Assembly: GCF_001905825.1 (NCBI RefSeq)
Contig: NZ_LIVV01000002.1
Span: 810,441 to 874,440 of the forward strand
Length of the DNA: 64,000 nt
Direction: 5' to 3'
From: Streptomyces sp. CB02009
GTDB taxonomy: Bacteria; Actinomycetota; Actinomycetes; Streptomycetales; Streptomycetaceae
Shown: positions 1-9,206 of the stretch, piece after piece
How the letters are laid out: each line of letters starts with the position of its first letter
How positions within the stretch are numbered: position 1 is the stretch's first letter
Made by a program: the position numbers and the translations under genes
The notes under the pieces: model-generated
Database searches by the model: none
What the model was told of the DNA's origin: nothing
What the model saw: the letters and a program-made list of their open reading frames with translations, nothing else

Positions 1-866
1 GAGAACTCCGCGTACCCGGACAGCTCCTGGAGCCCGGCGGCCTTCTCGCGGTCGAGCACCTCGGCCACCCGGCGGCTCGGCTCGCCGGCGGCCTCGGCAG
101 GCCGCGCCCACAGCCGGATGGATCCGCCGTGGGTGGGCAGCAGCTCGACGTCCACGAGCGCCAGCCCGCCGCTCGCGAGCGCCCGGGCGGCGGACGCGAC
201 GGTGTAGTACTGGAAGTGCTCGTGGTAGATGGTGTCGTACTGGTTCTCCTCGATCAGGGTCAGCAGGTGCTGCACCTCGATCGAGACCCAGCCGTCGTCG
301 GCGACCAGGGCGCGCAGCCCCTCGGTGAAGCCGACCACGTCGGGGATGTGCGCGTACACGTTGTTGGCCACGACCAGGTCCGCCGGGCCGTGCTCGGCGC
401 GGACGCCCGAGCCGGTCTCCGGGGACAGGAACGCGGTGAGCGTCGGCACACCCGCGTCCCGTGCCGCGCCACCGACGTTCACCGACGGCTCGATGCCGAG
501 GCAGCGGATCCCCCGGTCCACCACGTGCTTCAGCAGGTATCCGTCGTTGCTCGCGACCTCGACCACGAAGGCGTCGGGGCCGAGCCCGACCCGCTCCGCG
601 GCGTCGGCGACGAAGGTGCGCGCGTGCTCGACCCAGGAGGTCGAGTACGACGAGAAGTACGCGTACTCCTGGAAGGTCTCCTCTGGCGTGATCAGCGGCG
701 GGATCTGAGCGAGCCAGCAGTCGGTGCAGACCCGCAGGTGCAGCGGGTACGCGGGCTCGGGCTGGTCGAGTCGGTCCGCGGCGAGGAAGCTCTCGCACGG
801 CGGAGTCGCCCCCAGGTCGACGACGCTGGTCAACGCCGCCGATCCGCAGAGTCGGCATCGTGTCAT
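1..866 (-). CDS. SAM-dependent sugar C-methyltransferase, 3' end outside window
   Basis: The frame opens at ATG 866 and stays open to base 1, so about 288 N-terminal residues are seen and the C-terminus is missing. Residues 4 and 7 (CRLC) and a later CTDC pair form the zinc-binding N-terminal module typical of TylCIII/NovU-type NDP-sugar C-methyltransferases. A Rossmann SAM site follows (VVEVASNDGYLLKH, about residue 105), then EHFQYYT, which this family shares. Its ATG overlaps the stop of the upstream glycosyltransferase by 4 bp (ATGA), so it is translationally coupled in the exopolysaccharide operon. Inference: it adds a methyl branch to a nucleotide sugar used for the polymer. An exact substrate cannot be read. 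Family assignment is firm and the role is moderately sure. Confidence 0.85.
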   Translation of the reverse strand, partial: MTRCRLCGSAALTSVVDLGATPPCESFLAADRLDQPEPAYPLHLRVCTDCWLAQIPPLITPEETFQEYAYFSSYSTSWVEHARTFVADAAERVGLGPDAFVVEVASNDGYLLKHVVDRGIRCLGIEPSVNVGGAARDAGVPTLTAFLSPETGSGVRAEHGPADLVVANNVYAHIPDVVGFTEGLRALVADDGWVSIEVQHLLTLIEENQYDTIYHEHFQYYTVASAARALASGGLALVDVELLPTHGGSIRLWARPAEAAGEPSRRVAEVLDREKAAGLQELSGYAEF

Positions 867-2143
867 GTGTTCTGCCCCCCATCTCCGCTCGCGCGGGTGC
901 TCCGCGACGAGCCGGTCTCTTCGTTCCCTGCCGGCGGCGCGCTGTTCCCGCCGCCCGACCGTCCCGCGATCGCGGTGCGGTACTCCTCGAGGAGGCGCTC
1001 CAGCCCCACGGACGGGCTGAACCCCTTCTCGTAACGGCGCCGGGCCGCCTCGCCCATCTCCCGGTTGCGGTCCGGCTCCGCCGAGATACGGCGGAGTCGG
1101 TCCGCGAGCGAGGACGGATCACCGGGCGTGTGCAGCAGGCCGGTCACCCCGTCCTCGACGAGCTCGACGAAGGCCCCGTGCGCGGCGGCGACGGCGGGGA
1201 CCCCCGCCGCCATCGCCTCCGCGACCACCAGGCCGAAGGTCTCCATGGCCAGCGAAGGAGCCACCACGGCCACCGACCGCGCGAGGGCCCGCCGGCACTC
1301 CGCCGGGTCCCACAGCCCGGCGTACCGGACATCGTCCCGGCCCGCCGCCCAGGCGGTCACCTCGGGCTCCAGCGGCCCCGCCCCGGCGATCACGAGCGGC
1401 AGCCCCACGCCGCCGTCCGCGGCGACCTCGTCCCAGGCCGCCATGAGCAGCCGCACGCCCTTGGCCTCCGCGAGCCGGCCGAGGAAGAGCAGCTGCTCGC
1501 CGGGGCCCGACCGCGCGGTACCCGGGTCGGGCACGAAGTTGTGCTTCACGGCCAGCCGCTCGGGCGGCATGCCGGACCGCACGAGGACGTCGCGCTGCGC
1601 CCCCGAGATGCAGAAGAACCGGTCCACGCCGGACCACCACCGCCGCCGGTTGACCGACAGGCTGACCGCGAGCGGCACCGTCGCCAGCCGGGAGTCGCGG
1701 TAGCAGCCGTGCCGGACGGCGGGCAGCGGCAGCGCCGCCCCGACGCACTCGGTGCACTGCCGGCCGTCCCGGTGCAGCGTGCCGGGCGGGCAGACCTGGG
1801 TGTAGTTGTGCAGCGTGGCGACCACGGGCACGCCGACGTCCGCGCAGGCGGCGAGCACCGAGGGCGACAGGAGCGGGAACACGTTGTGGACGTGCACCAC
1901 GTCCGGCCGGTCGGCGCGGAGCCGGGCGGTGAGCTCCGCGCGGGCCGACGGGTTCCACGGCACGAGCAGCGGCACCGCGACCTTGCCCGCCAGGGAGCGG
2001 GCCGCGATGTCGTCACTGCGCCGCTCGAACAGGTCGACCCGGTGGCCGGCCGCGCGCAGCAGCCCCACCTCCTCGTCGACGACCCTGTTCTCCCCGCTCG
2101 GCTGCGCCGACGAGTAACGGTTGTGGACCACAAGGACATGCAT
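863..2143 (-). CDS. Glycosyltransferase family 4
   Basis: A 426-residue GT-B fold protein. It starts MHVLVVHNRYSS with the donor-family signature VVHVHN about residue 95, and the C-terminal half has the GT4 retaining motif ETFGLVVAEAMAAGVP near residue 300, which binds the nucleotide-sugar donor. No membrane segment is visible, so it should act on the cytoplasmic face on lipid-linked repeat units. The ATG at 2143 lies 7 bp after the polymerase gene, and its stop overlaps the methyltransferase start. The last 35 residues are low-complexity Gly/Ser/Arg. A conserved four-cysteine-like patch (CPPG, CTEC) in the N-terminal half is seen in this subfamily. The sugar transferred is unknown. Confidence 0.88.
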   Translation of the reverse strand: MHVLVVHNRYSSAQPSGENRVVDEEVGLLRAAGHRVDLFERRSDDIAARSLAGKVAVPLLVPWNPSARAELTARLRADRPDVVHVHNVFPLLSPSVLAACADVGVPVVATLHNYTQVCPPGTLHRDGRQCTECVGAALPLPAVRHGCYRDSRLATVPLAVSLSVNRRRWWSGVDRFFCISGAQRDVLVRSGMPPERLAVKHNFVPDPGTARSGPGEQLLFLGRLAEAKGVRLLMAAWDEVAADGGVGLPLVIAGAGPLEPEVTAWAAGRDDVRYAGLWDPAECRRALARSVAVVAPSLAMETFGLVVAEAMAAGVPAVAAAHGAFVELVEDGVTGLLHTPGDPSSLADRLRRISAEPDRNREMGEAARRRYEKGFSPSVGLERLLEEYRTAIAGRSGGGNSAPPAGNEETGSSRSTRASGDGGQNT

Positions 2144-2150
2144 GGTCAGG

Positions 2151-3443
2151 TCACCTCCTGGCCCAGAGCGGGATACGGCGTCGGTGGATGTCGTGCGTCG
2201 GGAGGAGCGCGGCCGGGGCGGGGAGCGCGAGGAGCGAGGCGGCCAGGGCCAGATGGAGCAGATACGCCGAGGCGTCGCCCAGGCCCACCTCGGTGTACGA
2301 GGAGATCCCGCAGTAGCTGATCAGGAAGATCGCGCAGGCCCTCGGCAGCGACGGAGGCCGCAGCAGCGCGACCCCGCCGAGCACGATGACGATCGCCGCC
2401 ACGAGGGTGACGCCGACCAGCCCCTGCTCGTCGTAGACGGCCAGCCAGCTGTTGTCGATCGGCAGCCCGTCGAACGACTTGTCGCCCAGGCCGGTCCCGA
2501 ACACCCTCTCCCCAGTGGTCCGGGGCGCCGAGAGCAGCGCGTCCCAGACCTTGGCCCGCCCGGTCAGGTTGGCGAAGTTCTCCTGGCTCTGCCCGCGCAG
2601 GAACCACGCCCGCAGCGCGGAGCTGAACACCACCGCGGCCACCGTGGCGCACAGCACCGCCCAGGCGAAGAACCGCCGGGCGGCGGCGCTCGTCAGGACG
2701 AGCGAGCCGATCGCGAGCACGAGACCGATCAGCAGGCCGAGCGTGGCCGTCCGGGTGTGGGTCATCGCCAGCAGGACGAGGGACGGCACGATGACCACCG
2801 CGGCACCGGCCCCGGTGGTCCGGCGGCCGAGCAGCAGCAGCACGGCGAGTCCGATGACCACCGCGGCGTACTGCCCGATCTGCGGCGGGGTGAGCGGCCA
2901 CAACGCGCCGACCAGACGCCCGCCGTAGTACTCGGGCATCGCCGTGGCCGGGGAGACGGCCAGCCCCGCGGCCACGAGGACGAGGACCGCGAAGTACATC
3001 CGGATGTGGTGGCGGACGAACGTGAGGCTGCCGTCCCACCACCGGCTGAGCAGCCACAGCGTGGCGACGAAGAGAGCCAGCCGGGCGCAGCGGAACAGCG
3101 CGCCGACCCCGAGCCCCATCTGCACGCTGGCGATCAGGCTCGGCACGAGCAGCAGCGTGAGCAGGAACACGAAGGCGCTCGGCCGGATGCGCAGCCGCGG
3201 GTTGAGCGCCAGGGCCAGCGCGAACGCCGCGACCAGCGCGCCCATGGTGGCCATCTGGATGAGCGAGCGGGGGATCGCGACGACGGTCTTCGCCCCTGCG
3301 GAGCCCAGCGTGTTGAGGCCGAGCAGCGCCCACACGATCCCGACGGCCTTCGGAGTGCCGCCCGGGCGCGAGGCGGTGGCGGGCGCGGTGCCCGACGGGT
3401 CCGCTCCGTCCGGCCGCCGGTCGCGCCTCAGGTCCCCGTCCAT
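2151..3443 (-). CDS. O-antigen ligase/Wzy-like polysaccharide polymerase
   Basis: About 430 residues with roughly ten to twelve hydrophobic segments and one large polar extracytoplasmic loop near residues 250-300 (FLRGQSQENFANLTGRAKVW...), which has the arrangement of Wzy_C/O-antigen ligase proteins. In Wzy-dependent systems this integral membrane enzyme polymerises lipid-linked repeat units after export. I chose ATG 3443, 1 bp after the stop of the beta-helix gene; an in-frame GTG at 3452 overlaps that stop and is an alternative. No Wzx flippase is present in the window. One may lie beyond the left edge. Confidence 0.8.
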   Translation of the reverse strand: MDGDLRRDRRPDGADPSGTAPATASRPGGTPKAVGIVWALLGLNTLGSAGAKTVVAIPRSLIQMATMGALVAAFALALALNPRLRIRPSAFVFLLTLLLVPSLIASVQMGLGVGALFRCARLALFVATLWLLSRWWDGSLTFVRHHIRMYFAVLVLVAAGLAVSPATAMPEYYGGRLVGALWPLTPPQIGQYAAVVIGLAVLLLLGRRTTGAGAAVVIVPSLVLLAMTHTRTATLGLLIGLVLAIGSLVLTSAAARRFFAWAVLCATVAAVVFSSALRAWFLRGQSQENFANLTGRAKVWDALLSAPRTTGERVFGTGLGDKSFDGLPIDNSWLAVYDEQGLVGVTLVAAIVIVLGGVALLRPPSLPRACAIFLISYCGISSYTEVGLGDASAYLLHLALAASLLALPAPAALLPTHDIHRRRIPLWARR

Positions 3444-3444
3444 G

Positions 3445-5043
3445 TCAACCACCGGCCCGGGGGCCGAAGCTGCTGCCGGCGTCCTGCCGGTACGGCGTGC
3501 CCTGCCACTGCCGGGAGTCCAGCGTCCGGCTCCCGTCGCCCGCGACGAAGCTCCACGGCCCTCGGTAGACGTTGCCGTGCCAGCGGTTCTGCTGCCGGTG
3601 CGTGATCGCCTCGGCCACCCGCCCGCCCTTGTACGGCGACCAGTCAGGGGAGGTGCCCTCGTTGGCGAACACCGCCATGCGGCCGCACTCCGTCGCGCAC
3701 CCGACGACGGACGGGTCGAGGAGGAAGCGGTTGCCGTGGATGTCCACCCGCTGCGTCTTCCACCGGCAGTCGCCGTAGAGCGGCTCGGTGGCGATCGCCG
3801 GCCGCGCGCAGCGGCCGGTGTCCTTCACCAGCCGGGTGCAGTAGCCGGTCGAGGTGTTGGCCGGGCTGTTGCAGAACCGGTCGGCGTTCTCCCACAGGGT
3901 GATCCCGTTCCAGTTGTCCTCCAGCACGTTCCCTTCGATCTCGATCCGGTCCGTGCGGGCCGGGATCCGCGGCTCGCCACCCGCCTCGGACACGTAGACG
4001 GTCGCGTACGGGAAGCCGTCGCCGTCCTTGGCGTACGCGCGGCCCTCGACCCAGTTGTTCCGCCGGATGGTGTTGTTCCGGATGACCGCGTTGTAACTGG
4101 TCTCGTACATCAGCGCGGCCCCGTCGTTGGACTCGAGCAGGTTGTCCTCGATACGGAAGTCGTTGTTGTTGTTGTCGGCCCACAGCCCGGTCCCGCGGTT
4201 GCGGTGCACCCAGTTGCCCCGTACGTCGGCGCCGTCCACCGCCCAGAACTTGATCCCGCCGGTGCAGCCGCAGCCCGGCCGCCGCCGCTCCCAGTCGTCG
4301 GTGTTGTTGCCCGTGATCTCGTTGCCCTCGACCACCAGGCCGCGGATCGAGTCACCGGTCTTGTACGCGTTCATGCCGTACTGGCCGTTGTTCCGCAGGC
4401 AGCTCGCGCGGACCCGCTGGCGTGCACCGGCCATCAGCCCCGCCCCGGAGTTGTCCTGGACGGTCGCGTGCTCGATCACCCACCCGTCGGCCATGTCATG
4501 GTTGACCACGCCTTCGTCGTGCGGCGCGGCGAAACGCTCCACGGTGAGGTGGCTGATGGTGACGCCGGGGGCGGTGCCGCTGAACGCGTACTGGTTGATC
4601 CGCCGGCCGTCGAGCACCGCGCCCGGCGCTCCGAGGTAGCGGTTGCCCTTCTTGGCCATGACCTGGGCATAGGGGTCCGGATCGAGCGTGTGTCTGCCCG
4701 GCCGGAGCCAGAACGTGGTGTTCGGCGGGCTGTTCTCGGTCTTCACGGCCAGGTCGCCGACGACCGCGGGGTCGACCGTCACCGCGCCCGCCGGCGCCTT
4801 CGACGGCCCGGGCGCGGCCCTGCCGCACACCCGGGCGGGGGCGGAGCGCGCCCCTGCCGCGCCGGACGCGTCGGGGACGCCGGGGGAGGAGGGCACGCCG
4901 GAGGAGGACACGCCGGAACCGCCGGTTCCACCGGCCGCCGCCTGCGTCGGGGCGTCCGGCGTGCCCGTGCAGCCGGTCGCCACCAGCAGCACCGCCGTCA
5001 GCGGTGCCACCGCCCACCCCCCGTACCTCCCCCCGATCCCCAT
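3445..5043 (-). CDS. Right-handed parallel beta-helix lipoprotein, epimerase/lyase-like
   Basis: A 532-residue secreted protein. The N-terminus is a lipoprotein signal ending LLVATGC, so Cys25 is the probable lipid anchor; a Gly/Ser/Pro/Ala-rich tether to about residue 85 follows. The rest consists of parallel beta-helix (PbH1) rungs rich in Asn ladders (DNNNNDF, NNTIRRNN, GNEITGNN), the fold of AlgG mannuronan C5-epimerases and several polysaccharide lyases. Several Cys pairs suggest disulphides. Position between the heparinase-like gene and the polymerase suggests extracellular modification or trimming of the new polymer. The fold is clear, but epimerase versus lyase cannot be settled from sequence alone. 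Confidence 0.78.
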   Translation of the reverse strand: MGIGGRYGGWAVAPLTAVLLVATGCTGTPDAPTQAAAGGTGGSGVSSSGVPSSPGVPDASGAAGARSAPARVCGRAAPGPSKAPAGAVTVDPAVVGDLAVKTENSPPNTTFWLRPGRHTLDPDPYAQVMAKKGNRYLGAPGAVLDGRRINQYAFSGTAPGVTISHLTVERFAAPHDEGVVNHDMADGWVIEHATVQDNSGAGLMAGARQRVRASCLRNNGQYGMNAYKTGDSIRGLVVEGNEITGNNTDDWERRRPGCGCTGGIKFWAVDGADVRGNWVHRNRGTGLWADNNNNDFRIEDNLLESNDGAALMYETSYNAVIRNNTIRRNNWVEGRAYAKDGDGFPYATVYVSEAGGEPRIPARTDRIEIEGNVLEDNWNGITLWENADRFCNSPANTSTGYCTRLVKDTGRCARPAIATEPLYGDCRWKTQRVDIHGNRFLLDPSVVGCATECGRMAVFANEGTSPDWSPYKGGRVAEAITHRQQNRWHGNVYRGPWSFVAGDGSRTLDSRQWQGTPYRQDAGSSFGPRAGG

Positions 5044-5051
5044 GCGCCCCC

Positions 5052-7013
5052 CTAGCCGCGGAACCCGAGCACGGTGGTGAACCCGGACACGCCGCCGGAG
5101 AAACCGGTGCCGACCAGCGTGGTGGCGGGCTCCTTGCGCCCGAAGCCGGCGGAGTACCAGCCCAGCGGCGGGTGGGTCTCCCCGCGGTGCGCCCGCCAGG
5201 ACAGCTCCCCGGGCAGGTCGAGCACCGCCGAGCGGTCCTCGCCGTCCCGGGTCCAGGTCAGCACCGCCCGGTTCCCCGCCAGGTCCGCGGAGATCGCCGG
5301 ACCCAGGTGGAACGCCAGACGGACGGTCCCGGAGTCGCCGCGGACCTCGTCCACCACCCGGACCTCCCGGCTCGCGGGGGTCAGCTCCACCCGCCGGCGG
5401 TGCACGGAGCCCTGGTATCCGTCGTGCTCGGCGCACCAGCGGGCCGTTCCCCCGGTGGTCGCGAAGGACGGGTCCGCGACGAGGACGCGCGTCCGGGCGT
5501 GCCGGGTCCACAGGAACGGGCCGCCCGAGACGGACTGGTCACCGCCGTCCCACTGAAGGGTGTTGTGACCGAGCGTCGACCGGAAGTACTGCCGCCACTC
5601 GGGCTGCCCGTGGTAGCAGAACGTCCCCGGGTCGGCGAGCACATCGACCCCGTCGTGCCGGACCTCCACGGAGAGCGCGTCCGCGTGGGCGTGCGCGGCG
5701 ATGGACAGGAACCCGTGCGGGCCGCCGTCGCAGCGGCACCAGATCTCGTCGGGACCGCGCAGGATCGTCATGCCCGCGTCGGCGAAGTGGGCGGGCCGGC
5801 TCGCCGGCCGCGACACCGCCGGTCCCGTCTTCGCGTACGGCCGGACGAGCGAGGAGAGCAGCGGCGTGCGTACGTCGGTGCCGGTCACCTCGGGCCACCA
5901 GTCGAGCCGGCCGAACACGGCGTCCCCGGTGGCGAGGAGCGAGGCCCAGCGGTCGGTGCCCGCGCCGTCCACGATCAGACCGTGTCCGTCGTCCGCGTCG
6001 CCCTGGCGCGGCGGACGTAACCGCCCGTCCACGACGGCGGCGAGGGCGTCGGTCATCCGCAGCAGCACCAGCCGGACCGTCGGAGGGACCGCGACGCCCG
6101 CGGCATCCGCCTCGGCCACCGCGGCCAGGCCGAGTTCGAGCACCAGCCCGTGGTACTCGGTGGCCAGCTCGCGGTTGAGGCCGGAGCCGAAGGTGTTGCT
6201 CCGCAGGTGCCGGTCGAGGGAGCGCATCGCGTCGGCCCGCCAGCGCGGTGACGAGGGGAACCACCCGAACGCGCAGGCGGCGGCGAGCTGCCCGGCGGCC
6301 TCGGCGATGATGTGGTTGTTCGCCGAGGACCCCCGGCTGGGGAAGGCGGCCAGCCAGCGCTGGTGGTGCCAGATCTGCCTCCGCGCCACCGGGTTGTCCT
6401 CGAACAGCGCCGCGGCGCCCGGCCACCCGTCGAGCAGCCGCCGGATCCACACCCAGGACAGCAGCCGGATCCCCAGCTCGATGCCGCTGATCCAGTGCAC
6501 CCCGCGCAGCGGCGCGTTCGCCGCCCACCACAACCGCAGGTGCCTGGCCACCCGCTCCGCGTACCGCTCGTCCCCGGTGACCGCGTAGGCGGCGGCGAGC
6601 ACGGTGAGGTACTGGTGCCGGGACAGCTCCCAGATCTGCTTGATGTCCCCGACCGCCTCCTCCTTCCGGTACGGCACGTCGAAGGCGTACCCCCACGGAG
6701 CCCGGCGCCCGGTCTTCGGGTCGTACCACCAGTCCGGGTCGGTCAGGTCGTCGCGGTGCACCCCGAAGTACTCGGCGTGCCCGGCCATCAGCCGGTCCGC
6801 CTCGGCGACGAGCCGCTTCACCGCGTCCGGCGGCACCGCGGCGACCGCCCCGGCGGGCAGCACGGCGGTGAACCGGGCGCCGGTCACGCTCGGCGCGTCC
6901 GGCAGCGCCGACCGCCAGCGCCGCCTGCGCACCGTGTCGCCGACCCGGCCGCCGACCTCCTGCGGTCCCATCCGGGACAGGCGCCGGAGGTACCAGCCCG
7001 CACTCATGCTCAT
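5052..7013 (-). CDS. Heparinase II/III-family (alginate-lyase-like) protein
   Basis: A 653-residue protein with an N-terminal alpha/alpha toroid (to about 370) carrying the SRGSSANNHIIAEAAGQ stretch, and a C-terminal beta-sandwich with HAHADALSVEV and RSTLGHNTLQWDG, which are the heparinase II/III hallmarks. No signal peptide is seen, so it may act inside the cell or be exported in an unknown way. ATG 7013 overlaps the upstream oxidoreductase stop (ATGA). Members of this family are often paired with bi-domain oxidoreductases in polysaccharide loci, as here, and probably modify or edit uronate polymers. Codon 332 is TTA (plus-strand 6018-6020), a rare codon in Streptomyces. Confidence 0.85.
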   Translation of the reverse strand: MSMSAGWYLRRLSRMGPQEVGGRVGDTVRRRRWRSALPDAPSVTGARFTAVLPAGAVAAVPPDAVKRLVAEADRLMAGHAEYFGVHRDDLTDPDWWYDPKTGRRAPWGYAFDVPYRKEEAVGDIKQIWELSRHQYLTVLAAAYAVTGDERYAERVARHLRLWWAANAPLRGVHWISGIELGIRLLSWVWIRRLLDGWPGAAALFEDNPVARRQIWHHQRWLAAFPSRGSSANNHIIAEAAGQLAAACAFGWFPSSPRWRADAMRSLDRHLRSNTFGSGLNRELATEYHGLVLELGLAAVAEADAAGVAVPPTVRLVLLRMTDALAAVVDGRLRPPRQGDADDGHGLIVDGAGTDRWASLLATGDAVFGRLDWWPEVTGTDVRTPLLSSLVRPYAKTGPAVSRPASRPAHFADAGMTILRGPDEIWCRCDGGPHGFLSIAAHAHADALSVEVRHDGVDVLADPGTFCYHGQPEWRQYFRSTLGHNTLQWDGGDQSVSGGPFLWTRHARTRVLVADPSFATTGGTARWCAEHDGYQGSVHRRRVELTPASREVRVVDEVRGDSGTVRLAFHLGPAISADLAGNRAVLTWTRDGEDRSAVLDLPGELSWRAHRGETHPPLGWYSAGFGRKEPATTLVGTGFSGGVSGFTTVLGFRG

Positions 7014-9190
7014 CGCGCCCCCGCCAGGGTCACCGGCGCACCGCCGGCCAGACCGGCCCGCACGGCGAGGGTGGCCGCCGTCGTGGCGACCAGCGACTCC
7101 AGCGGCACCGGCATCGGCCCGCCGGTCCGCACCGCCCGGACGAACGCGGCCAGTTCGGCGTTCTGCCCCTTGTCCCGGGCCTGCGGCAGCCGGGAGCTGA
7201 CCCAGCGCTTGGTTCCGTAGACCGAGGCACGGACGAAGTCGTCGAGCCGCAGCACCTTGCCGTCCGCGACGAGGTCCAGCGTCTCCTTGGGGAAGCTCGA
7301 AGGCCCCGTGGTGACGTAGCTGATGGTGGCGGTGGACCCGTCCGGGTAGCGGAGCACGACCTGCAGGTCGTCGTTGCCGGACGTGGAGACCGCGTACACC
7401 GAGACCGGGTCGGCACCGAGCAGCCAGCTCGCCGTGTCGATGAAGTGCCCGCCCTCGCCGGCGAACCGGGAGCCCTCGGTGCCCTGCTGCAGGTACCAGC
7501 TGCCGTGCTGCAGCCGGCCCGCGTTGACCAGGTAGCGGAGGTTCGCCGGACCGGTCCGCACGCCGAACCGCGACTTCGCCTCCTGCAGCAGCGGCGCGAA
7601 CCGGCGGTTGAAGCCCACCTGAAGCCGGTCGTTGCCGGACTCCTCCACCGCCGCGAGGACCCCGGCCAGCTCGTCCTCGGAGAGCGCGAGGGGCTTCTCC
7701 ACGAACACCGTCTTGCCGGCCAGCAGCGCCTTGCGGGTCAGGTCGGCGTGCGAGCTGTGCCGGGTCACGACGAACACCGCGTCGACGGACGGGTCCCCGA
7801 GCACGGCGTCCAGATCGGTGGTCGCCTCCGCGAAGCCGAACTTCCGCTGCGCGTTGGCCGCGGACAGCGCCGTCGTGGTGACGACCGTGGACAGCTCGAC
7901 GCCGTCGCGGCCGACCAGGTGCGGCAGCAGCATCGACGTCGCGTAGTTCCCCGCGCCGACGAACGCGAGACGCACCGGCCGCTTCGCCGGCCGGGCCTGG
8001 GCGGGAACTCCGCCGCCGCGCCGCACCGCGGGCACGGCCACCGCCGGGGCCGGTGCCTCGCTCTTCTCCTCGGGATACCGGAACAGCACCGCGACGGCCT
8101 TCAGATCGCCGTCCTTCAGCCGCCGGTACGTCTCGACGGCGTCCTCGAAGTCGGCGACGTGGGACACCAGGGGCTCCACGTCGACCCGGCCGCGGGCCAT
8201 GAGGTCGAGGAAGCACGCCAGGTTGCGGCGCTCGGTCCACCGGACGTAGCCGATCGGGTAGTCCCGTCCCTCCAGCTCGTACTCCGGGTCGTAGCGCCCG
8301 GGGCCGTACGAGCGCGAGAAGCGGACGTCGAGCTCCTTCTCGTAGTACGCGTTCCACGGCAGGTCCAGCCGGCACTTGCCGATGTCGACGACCCGGCCGC
8401 GGTCCCGGCACAGCCGGGCGGCCAGCTCGACGGGCTGGTTGCTGGCGCCGCCGGCGGCCAGGTACACCTGGTCCACGCCGTGGCCGTCGGTGAGTTCGGC
8501 GACGGCCGCCTCCACCGCCGTGGACCCGGGGTCGCCGCAGGCCGCGGCGCCCAGGCGCTCGGCGAGCTCGCAGCGCGCCGGGTCGGGGTCGGCCCCGACG
8601 ACGCGCACGCCCGCCGCCGTGAGGAGCTGGACGACCAGCTGCCCGATCAGTCCGAGACCGATGACGAGCGCCACCTCGCCGAGCTGCGGCTCGCCCTGCC
8701 GGACCCCCTGCATCGCGATCGAGCCGACGGTGCCGAAGGCCGCGTGCCGGGGCGCGAGGCCGTCCGGCACCTTGGCGTAGAGGTTCCTCGGCACCCAGTT
8801 CAACTCGGCGTGCAGGGCGTGCTCGTTGCCCGCGCAGGCCACGACGTCGCCGACCTTCACGTCGTCGACGCCGGGGCCGACCTGCTCGACCACCCCGCAC
8901 AGCGAGTAGCCCAGCGGGGTGTAGGAGTCCAGCTTGCCCATCACCTTCTGGTAGGTGGCGGGGAGCCCGTTGGTGGCCACGCTCTGCATGACCTTGGCCA
9001 CCTGGTCCGGGCGGGAGCGGGCCTTGCCCAGCATCGACATGCCGGCCTCGGAGACCTTCATGAGCTCGGTCCCGGTCGAGATCAGCGAGTACGAGGTGCG
9101 GACGAGCACACCGCCCGGCTTGCACCCCGGTACCGGCACGTCGAGCACCGCGAGTTCGCCGGTCTTGTAGTTCTGTACAACCTGTTTCAC
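7010..9190 (-). CDS. Bi-domain oxidoreductase (MDR-type dehydrogenase + Gfo/Idh/MocA)
   Basis: A 726-residue fusion. Residues 1 to about 350 are a medium-chain dehydrogenase (GTVGSIAMQGV, Rossmann ALVIGLGLIGQLVVQLL). About 375-720 is a Gfo/Idh/MocA sugar dehydrogenase (LAFVGAGNYATSMLLPHL, then the FVEKPLALS motif with the catalytic Lys). The linker around 350-375 is Pro/Ala-rich. The start is GTG at 9190. Fusions of this type sit beside heparinase-fold genes in many bacterial polysaccharide clusters, and they are thought to oxidise or reduce sugar precursors with NAD(P). The substrate is unknown. The two-domain composition is direct from sequence. Confidence 0.9.
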   Translation of the reverse strand: MKQVVQNYKTGELAVLDVPVPGCKPGGVLVRTSYSLISTGTELMKVSEAGMSMLGKARSRPDQVAKVMQSVATNGLPATYQKVMGKLDSYTPLGYSLCGVVEQVGPGVDDVKVGDVVACAGNEHALHAELNWVPRNLYAKVPDGLAPRHAAFGTVGSIAMQGVRQGEPQLGEVALVIGLGLIGQLVVQLLTAAGVRVVGADPDPARCELAERLGAAACGDPGSTAVEAAVAELTDGHGVDQVYLAAGGASNQPVELAARLCRDRGRVVDIGKCRLDLPWNAYYEKELDVRFSRSYGPGRYDPEYELEGRDYPIGYVRWTERRNLACFLDLMARGRVDVEPLVSHVADFEDAVETYRRLKDGDLKAVAVLFRYPEEKSEAPAPAVAVPAVRRGGGVPAQARPAKRPVRLAFVGAGNYATSMLLPHLVGRDGVELSTVVTTTALSAANAQRKFGFAEATTDLDAVLGDPSVDAVFVVTRHSSHADLTRKALLAGKTVFVEKPLALSEDELAGVLAAVEESGNDRLQVGFNRRFAPLLQEAKSRFGVRTGPANLRYLVNAGRLQHGSWYLQQGTEGSRFAGEGGHFIDTASWLLGADPVSVYAVSTSGNDDLQVVLRYPDGSTATISYVTTGPSSFPKETLDLVADGKVLRLDDFVRASVYGTKRWVSSRLPQARDKGQNAELAAFVRAVRTGGPMPVPLESLVATTAATLAVRAGLAGGAPVTLAGAR

Positions 9191-9206
9191 CGAAGTCCCC
9201 TTGTTT

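Noticed and set aside
860..4355. Long plus-strand open frames opposite the EPS operon
   Set aside because: Their products are Arg/Pro/Gly/His-rich with no domains, as expected for antisense frames in very GC-rich coding DNA.
5052..9125. A 1357-codon open frame on the minus strand spanning two genes
   Set aside because: Only its second part (from 7013) encodes the heparinase-like protein; the first part is Gly/Arg-rich shadow of the bi-domain oxidoreductase in another frame.
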